Below, in pieces: positions 60,201 through 64,000 of a stretch of 64,000 nt of DNA (position 1 is the first letter of the stretch; each line of letters opens with the position of its first letter). This DNA is from Bedellia somnulentella (taxonomy: Eukaryota; Arthropoda; Insecta; Lepidoptera; Bedelliidae). The position numbers and the translations under genes were made by a program. The notes under the pieces are model-generated. The model was not told where the DNA came from. It saw only the letters and a program-made list of their open reading frames with translations, and did not search any database. The stretch lies in the NCBI GenBank assembly GCA_963576735.1, contig OY755189.1, positions 1,426,001 through 1,490,000 of the forward strand. The letters are read 5' to 3'.

Positions 60201-63200
60201 GGTGTTGGGCCCGACTCAGGATTTGAATTTGCATCTCCATCATAAAAAGGGTACAATGAGCTATCACGGTATGGATTAATCTATGACATACATACATACA
60301 ATCACGGCTATAATCCCACGGAATAAGATATTCCTCAGCCACTTTTGGAAGATTAGTGGGGAAAAAATTGTAAAATAAAGGTTGTTGGACATGGGTTTCC
60401 AACCGCATCAACCAAAAAACCCCGATACCCTCAGTCGTCTCCTACGTACACCCACGTAGGCCAACACTGCGCAGCTTTCACTATCACGATAACATAACAT
60501 AACATAAACGTTCACGCCGAATATCCCCGAAGGGGTTGGCAGAGGTACTAATACTTCTGAACATCACGTGACTTTGTCACCTGGTGTTCAGAGTACCCAC
60601 GTTTTGCATGGACAGTGTACTCACGTGATAGGGGGCAGGCCTATCGCCGTTTTGTACGAATACACTGTCACATGACTAAGTAAAACTCAGCCATGTGGGT
60701 TTCCTCACGATGTTTACCCTCACCGTTAACAACCATGATAAATTAACCACACATATGTCTTTAGAAAAGACAAATTGGTGTAGGCCCGACCCAGGATTTG
60801 AACACTAGTCGTTTGCACGATAACCGAGTGTTCTACCCACTGGGCTATCACGGTTGCTTAATATCACTATCACGATATAGATTAATATTGTTACATTTTA
60901 CCTTTTCAGTTTCCTTAGAAACTCTTCACGGCAGCAAAATGGAGTCAGCCTCATGGAGTTTCAGCTCATTACCTCAGAGGCCCATCCTCTTGGTGATAGC
61001 ATCAAATAAAGCTAAGCTTTATGTCGGGTGCAAACCTTTGCATTGGCATAAATTGTCTGGTGCTCGCAATCTCAAGGATCTTCTGGTTAATCCTATGATG
61101 AAACTGGTGAGTAAGCATATTATAATATATATAAAAAGTAAGAAACACTTTGGTAGATATGTATGAAGGGCACTAACGCAAATGCAGAGGACACATGCAG
61201 TTCAAATTCTTAAAAAAAATAAAATTTACATGAATATCAATTTTTAAAATTTTGAATGGTAGTTCATTTATTTTATAACAAGATATTTTACTGTGAAGGA
61301 AAATATACCTGCAGTAATCAATAAGTACCTAAGAAAAAAAACCCTTCTGGAATTACTAGACGAGTTCAAATGAAATTTTAATAGTTTTACTTGTATAAAA
61401 ATGTTCTGTAATCAGGATTTATTCTTTTAAATATATTTTTTCAATAATAATGCTTCTTTAGAATTCCATTTTACTATATGCGAAATATAGTGTAGTTGTT
61501 AACTGTTTTTTTTAAGAAGTTTCTATATCATATTTAATTTTGTATAACTTCCAGTACCATCAAGACCGAACTCCCATTGAAATCTACAGCAGCATACAAT
61601 CTGCCCTTTTAGCCCTTAACTGCGAAGACACAACAAAAACTTCAACTATAGAATCCGATATAGCTGACAACATTATTATGGATGCCAGAAAGAAGCGTGA
61701 AGATAGGGGTGGGGATGATTATAGAACTAATTTTATTGATCCCAATGGTGATCTGGAAGCTTCTACTCAGAGAGGAGATATCCCATCCAGTGGAATTGAA
61801 ACTTGTGATGGTAAGAACAAATTCTTGTATTAAAATCTATGTTTGCTGTGTAGTGTCGGCTTAGAATAGCACTACCCCAATTCTTCCGGTGGGTGTACGT
61901 AAGAGGCGACTAACGGACTTGGGGCTTTTTAATGGATTTTTTGCGGTTGGAGACCCATCACCAACAACCTTTATTCTACCGTCTTTTCCCCACTCAACTT
62001 CCAAAAGTAGCTGAGGAGTTTCTAATTTCTCAGCTCTGGCTACCCCTTTTAGGGATTTATAGCGGTGAGTATATGTATGTATGTATCTATGTATGTACTT
62101 ATCTAGGTATATGACACTCAAGGCTGAATTCCCATAACACGGCAAATTTTCTGTCAACCGCCTATTAAACCACCCAAGCGAACAAATAAGATTGAATTAT
62201 TCTTAAGTAATACAGAACATAATATTTTATATTTTATTGTATCCCAATCTGTTTAGTCACATTCTGTAGTCAATCCGAATAATATTATTTTATAATTAAC
62301 AAACAATTCCCTAAATAAATTAGTATAGTACAATAGAATTTAGAGGAGCGATATACAATGAATGGATGTTTAGGAATATGGTAATTTTATTTTGTCCATA
62401 TTCATTATTCTCTGGATGCGGTATTATATATGTTTGAATTATTCTCTTCTTAATTATGCCTTGTCATAGTATCATTGTAGTGTAACGTATAAGATTATAT
62501 TTTCTTTGTCGTGTAGTCTCGGGTATTTAAATGATATTTCTGCTCTTTTCATGGCTGTCATATAAGGCGAGAGTACAGGGCCTTTAGGCTTATTTAGGTA
62601 ATGTGGCTGTAACCACTCTTTAGAAATATAGTCTTGAGCAAGGAAGATCGTTTAGCTAGATTATCTTTCAATAGTTGTCCGAAAAAAAAACTTATGCACC
62701 TCACGTTTTTCAATTTTCTGCGGAAATATTGAGAAATCCTCTCTTATTGATCTTCTAAACTTTCCAAAGATCTGACATTTTGACTAGCAGAATTTACAGT
62801 TATTTAGTAGTTTCACTGTATTCACTGTTTGTTAATATAATTACTAACATAAATACATATACTCACGGTTATAAATCTCTAAAAGGGGTAGCTAGAGCTT
62901 TAGAATCAGATAATTCTTTAGCCACATTTGGAAGTTGATAGGGAACAGGATGGTAGTAATAAAGTATCATTGGTGATAGGTCTCCAAGCGCATCGCCAAA
63001 AATGGGTAGTGACATTCGAAGCACTACATAAACATGTATCATTTTCGCTCTTGTGTTTTGAAGTCCATATGCTGATCAAAAACGAAATTTCGATTAAAAC
63101 TCTAAATCCGCTACTAGTTTTGGTAGTTCGAATATTAACCAAGATAACTTTTCCAGATGAAGTGATCCGCCAACTGCACTTGCTTCGTCAAACCATCGAG

Positions 63201-63333
63201 AGCCTCCGAAGAGAAGTTGGGGAACAGAAAGGAACCATAGACAGCCTTAGGGGCCAATTACGTCAATGTTGCCATAGAGTTCCGGCCCCTGCCCCTGCCC
63301 CAGAAAGATGCTCTGGCTCTTCATGTTACCCTG
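48165..63333 (+). CDS. thrombospondin-like gene, 5' coding part
   Basis: Exons 48165-48246, 56597-56701, 58898-59059, 60910-61106, 61555-61810 and 63157-63333 join in frame to about 326 codons. The product starts with a secretion signal (residues 1-22), has a divergent N-terminal domain, an acidic linker, then a heptad-rich helix ending in a Cys-Cys pair and a short Pro-Ala linker leading to CSGSSCYPG. That order (N-domain, oligomerising coiled coil with Cys pair, first EGF-like Cys-x-Pro-Gly) is the thrombospondin layout. The EGF, calcium-binding and C-terminal lectin-like domains would lie beyond the right edge. The assignment rests mainly on the last exon; the N-domain match is weak. Arthropod thrombospondins are secreted matrix glycoproteins. 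Confidence 0.62.
48556..48664 (+). repeat. SINE-B fragment
   Basis: GGGCTTTTAAAGTGATTTTT, CAATGCGGTTGGAGACATCA, CAAAAGTGGCTAGAGAATTT. Confidence 0.65.
48858..49147 (-). mobile_element. LINE 3' UTR copy (same family as 16427-17470)
   Basis: GAAGTCAAAAAGTTTATTCT through CACATAACGTGAGAAGAG matches the 3' UTR at 16427-16735 almost base for base, in the same orientation; no coding part remains. Confidence 0.85.
49207..49420 (-). repeat. SINE-B copy
   Basis: ACATATACTCACGGCCATAA, TCCTCAGCCACATTCGGAAG, GTCGCCTCTTACGACACCCG. Confidence 0.8.
49861..50099 (-). repeat. SINE-B, full length
   Basis: ACATACATACATATACTCAC, GTACCCAGAGCTTTGG, GTGCTATTCTAAGCCGACAC. Confidence 0.85.
50110..50250 (+). mobile_element. 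LINE 3' end
   Basis: GGGCCACATATAGAAGCCTG then AAATAAAGACTTATTTATTT: a 3' UTR with a simple-repeat tail and no coding part. Confidence 0.35.
50736..51075. repeat. two SINE-B fragments in opposite orientation
   Basis: 50736-50795 (minus): CATACATACATATATTCACG, AAAAGGGGTAGCCAGAGCC. 50935-51075 (plus): GCTGTGTGGTGTCGGACTG, GGGCAATGTGGTTGTAGACC. Confidence 0.65.
51170..51260 (-). mobile_element. LINE-C 3' fragment
   Basis: ACATTCATATGCTCATGCCC, GGGTGAGCAGAGACTATCGA, CCATTTCGTACGATTCTAC. Confidence 0.7.
51848..52024 (+). repeat. SINE-A 3' half
   Basis: CAGTGTATTCGTACAAAACG through CGGCGTGAACGTTTATGTTA. Its tail abuts the pseudogene at 52025-52880. Confidence 0.85.
52025..52880 (-). pseudogene. 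pseudogene of a dispersed, uncharacterised insect protein
   Basis: Minus-strand frames, broken by stops and shifts, encode in order SDQTIEQTLMKGMSVEVGPF, RGATESVVYK, SFNKSHQHSDSTDAR, VKKLVDFFKEHSPFPEKYK and, after a gap, LENFHYVIDGSMLLYRWKWQ and NAYVIFDGYKKDGIKSAERN. I recall similar multi-copy proteins of unknown function in other insects but have no name. The 3' end is cut at the SINE-A. It lies in the large first coding intron of the thrombospondin-like gene, opposite strand. Confidence 0.6.
53325..53690 (-). repeat. SINE-A, full length, nested in an older SINE-A
   Basis: Flanked by AGTCATGTGACA at 53313-53324 and 53691-53702. That duplicated target is itself SINE-A body sequence (TTAGTCATGTGACAGTGTAT), so one copy landed in another. 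Confidence 0.9.
53926..54215. repeat. family D foldback, best-preserved copy
   Basis: Left arm AATAAAAGATGTTATTAAAG with a complete tRNA-like unit at 53959-54031 (minus strand). Middle CTATCCTTTG..T-run..ACACGTTCAAGTAGTG. The right arm starts at GGTATACCCGAAGGTCGCGG and carries only the 3' half of the tRNA-like unit, then TTTCCTTTAATAACATCTTT and ATAATCCCCACATGAGG. The arms meet at the palindrome GGGTATACCC. Confidence 0.85.
54306..54559 (+). repeat. SINE-B, full length with 10-bp target duplication
   Basis: 254 bp from GCTGTGTAGTGTCAGCTTAG to the TATG tail, flanked by AACTTATGCA at 54296-54305 and 54560-54569. The target is a decayed SINE-A head (GGCACAACTCAGATTTGGAA, CCACTGAGCTATCA). Confidence 0.9.
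54670..54882 (+). other. unassigned 70-codon open frame
   Basis: Open and slightly GC-richer than its surroundings: begins MLDVEISNATSILKHNALPG and ends VALNVMWRA. No match comes to mind; a transposon coding relic is the likeliest explanation. Confidence 0.2.
55731..55982 (+). repeat. SINE-B, full length, in a SINE-A relic
   Basis: GCTGTGTAGTGTCGGCTTAG to TAGCCGTGAGTATATGTATG. The 45 bp upstream (CTTAAGAAAAGGCACAACTC..) is the same SINE-A relic sequence that precedes the copy at 54306. Confidence 0.85.
55995..56155 (+). mobile_element. LINE-C 3' fragment
   Basis: AAGTCCGTAGTGAGAAGAAT, AATTGTCAGGATCGTACAAA, GTGGCGATCTATAGTATCTG, CTACCCCAATAGGAAC. Confidence 0.7.
56597..56701 (+). CDS. thrombospondin-like exon 2
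   Basis: Encodes SHVIQHIILKNLDQTLRIEF and on to RTLH. Acceptor TTTCAG. Donor GTGAGC at 56702 is chosen because it alone gives phase 1 to join exon 3; the nearby GTAAGG at 56722 would shift the frame. Confidence 0.68.
57081..57286 (-). repeat. SINE-B copy, diverged
   Basis: ACATATACTCACGGCTATAA, CTTAGCCACTTTTGGAAGTT, AGCAGCATTACACAGCTT. Confidence 0.75.
57930..58179 (-). repeat. SINE-B, full length
   Basis: ATACATACATACATATACTC, TCCAACCGCGTCGCCCAAAA, GTGCTATTCTAAGCCGACAC. Confidence 0.87.
58535..58725 (+). mobile_element. LINE-C 3' fragment
   Basis: GTGCTCAAAAAGACAGGTGT, CCGAAGTATGAAGAATGAGA, GCCAGGATCGTACAAAGTGG, GATCGATAGTCTCTGCCTA. It contains a short internal duplication of an AGAGCTTG motif. 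Confidence 0.75.
58898..59059 (+). CDS. thrombospondin-like exon 3
   Basis: Encodes STHRMIEAAKSAEEVVILIK and on to FYNKKHNK. Acceptor TTTACAG; donor GTATTA at 59060 is weak but keeps phase 1 with the next exon. Confidence 0.68.
59098..59282. mobile_element. small GC-rich inverted-repeat element
   Basis: Left end GTAAAGCGCAATACACACTG and AGCCCGCCGCCGCCGGGCCG, mirrored by CGGCCCGACGACGGGCTCAG and TTTACGC at the right. Imperfect inverted ends of about 40 bp. It stands out from AT-rich DNA and lies 39 bp downstream of thrombospondin-like exon 3. Confidence 0.5.
59343..59536 (+). repeat. SINE-B copy, diverged
   Basis: GCTGTGTAGTATCGGTTTAG, GCGATGCAGTTGGAGACCCA, TATAGCCGTGAGCATATTAT. Confidence 0.78.
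59950..60270 (-). repeat. SINE-A copy, diverged
   Basis: AACGTTCACGCTAAACATTC, GGGTTGCAGAGGTACTAATA, TCAGCCGTGTAGGTATACTC, GGCCCGACTCAGGATTTGAA. Confidence 0.75.
60283..60473 (-). repeat. SINE-B copy, diverged
   Basis: CATACATACATACAATCACG, TATTCCTCAGCCACTTTTGG, CTCAGTCGTCTCCTACGTAC. Confidence 0.75.
60492..60864 (-). repeat. SINE-A, full length with 13-bp target duplication
   Basis: 373 bp flanked by CACTATCACGATA at 60479-60491 and 60865-60877. The TTATG-type tail is at the low-coordinate end. It ends 45 bp before thrombospondin-like exon 4. Confidence 0.92.
60910..61106 (+). CDS. thrombospondin-like exon 4
   Basis: Encodes SLETLHGSKMESASWSFSSL, then PILLVIASNKAKLYVGCKPL. The beta-strand character and the Cys after a YVG turn fit the laminin-G-like N-terminal domain of thrombospondins. 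Donor GTGAGT. Confidence 0.75.
61555..61810 (+). CDS. thrombospondin-like exon 5
   Basis: Encodes YHQDRTPIEIYSSIQSALLA, then LNCED and a long acidic, charged linker. Acceptor TTCCAG, donor GTAAGA, phase 0 to 1. Confidence 0.75.
61845..62096 (+). repeat. SINE-B, full length
   Basis: GCTGTGTAGTGTCGGCTTAG to GCGGTGAGTATATGTATGTA; it starts 34 bp after the exon 5 donor of the thrombospondin-like gene. Confidence 0.87.
62097..62850. other. intron sequence, nothing recognised
   Basis: AT-rich intron of the thrombospondin-like gene; no coding potential, only faint SINE-B-like traces near 62510-62620. Confidence 0.35.
62851..63015 (-). repeat. SINE-B copy, 3' part
   Basis: ACATATACTCACGGTTATAA, AAAAGGGGTAGCTAGAGCTT, GATAGGTCTCCAAGCGCATC. 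Confidence 0.72.
63157..63333 (+). CDS. thrombospondin-like exon 6, coiled coil
   Basis: Encodes EVIRQLHLLRQTIESLRREV, a heptad helix, then RGQLRQCCHR, a Pro-Ala repeat and CSGSSCYPG. A weak phase-1 donor (GTTATT) at 63334 would continue into an EGF-like exon outside the window. If it is not used, the frame ends at TGA 63339-63341. Confidence 0.7.
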
Positions 63334-63341
63334 GTTATTGA

Positions 63342-64000
63342 ATACTTATTGCTGTTATTTTATTCCTTTATATTTTAGGGTTTTTTAAAGAATATCTTTA
63401 TCGTCAACGAAGTAAAAAGTTGACATGAATTATTTGCTTTCCTTGCCTATTAATGCATTTTTCGATAAGTCTAATAAAATTTAACATTTCAAAACTAAAA
63501 CTTTATTATATAGTTCCTGCATTTATCTCACTATATCTTGTACTTTTCAAACATAATAAATTAGATAACTTTATAAGGTAAATCAAGCAACAGTCATGTG
63601 TGGGTTTTGATTAAATAATACAAAAAGACATATGTTTTTGATTTGAGCCCAGACACTCCAAATATCGAAATATCGCCCACGCGTCGTATACAGACTTTTC
63701 ATTGGCTATTTCGAAACTGTTTGCTTGATTCACCTTTGGGATTTCACTTACAATGAGAACTCTGTATGCTTCGCATGGCTATTGGTTCGAGAGGTGAGCG
63801 ACTAAAATATGCAATATTCAAAGGTGTCTTCCTTTGAATTAAGTAAAAGAAAATATGCACCACAAAAAGATTACAAAAACCTTGATGTATAAGATGCTCT
63901 GTGCCGCAATGAAAGATTGATCCTGATCAATGAAGATCAAACTTGTCTTTAGTTACCTGTAGCCTGTGTGTTACGGATTTATAACCTTATTAATTTATCT
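63342..64000. other. right edge, nothing recognised
   Basis: AT-rich. No further exon of the thrombospondin-like gene is visible, so its next exon must lie beyond the window if the exon 6 donor is used. Confidence 0.35.

Noticed and set aside
61861..62157. 98-codon minus-strand frame near 62 kb
   Set aside because: Entirely SINE-B antisense; the same peptide pattern appears wherever SINE-B is intact.

Overview
The window is insect nuclear DNA, most likely from a moth or butterfly. The evidence is two multi-exon, intron-rich host genes with GT-AG junctions, plus insect-type retroelements and DNA transposons packed at high density. Nothing prokaryotic is present: no operons, no ribosome-binding-site-spaced genes and no CRISPR array. 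Clade and order assignments rest on recognition from memory, not on a search.

Host gene 1 (minus strand, 32569 down to 5584) is a complete FAF1 orthologue, the gene called Caspar in Drosophila. Sixteen coding exons can be placed. All splice phases agree and the exons sum to 1,923 nt (640 codons plus stop), close to the usual FAF1 length. Domain order is UBA, two ubiquitin-like folds, acidic linker, UAS, coiled coil, UBX. Nearly every intron is filled by repeats. Intron 11 is almost entirely an 85-bp tandem array derived from exon 11 itself. A truncated second copy of exon 10 lies in intron 9. A 5'-truncated retroelement with 12-bp target duplications sits 78 bp upstream of the start codon.

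Host gene 2 (plus strand, from 48165 past the right end) is the 5' part of a thrombospondin-like secreted protein: signal peptide, N-terminal domain, and a coiled coil ending in a cysteine pair followed by a Cys-Tyr-Pro-Gly motif. Six coding exons are visible. A probable promoter and untranslated exon lie near 46.9-47.0 kb. The two genes are divergent and separated by about 14 kb of transposons.

The rest is a dense set of mobile elements. The left edge (1 to about 3570) is the 3' part of a BEL/Pao retroelement with an envelope-like domain, broken by a frame change. Two SINE families recur: SINE-A has a tRNA-like head and is about 365 bp; SINE-B is about 250 bp and ends in TATG repeats. A LINE family (LINE-C) shares a 3' end with both: a CCC/GGG stem-loop, then a GGCGTGA-like block, then a TATG-type tail, which suggests the LINE mobilises both SINEs. 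Other elements include a mariner with one nonsense codon, hAT, Harbinger-type and Helitron-type insertions, tRNA-derived foldback elements, three long inverted repeats, and a decayed 4.3-kb terminal-inverted-repeat transposon carrying 13 copies of a subterminal motif.

Several insertions are nested and their order can be read from target-site duplications. Examples are a hAT element inside another TIR element inside a SINE (36.1-38.0 kb), and a Harbinger-like hairpin plus a SINE inside one LINE (10.5-11.1 kb).
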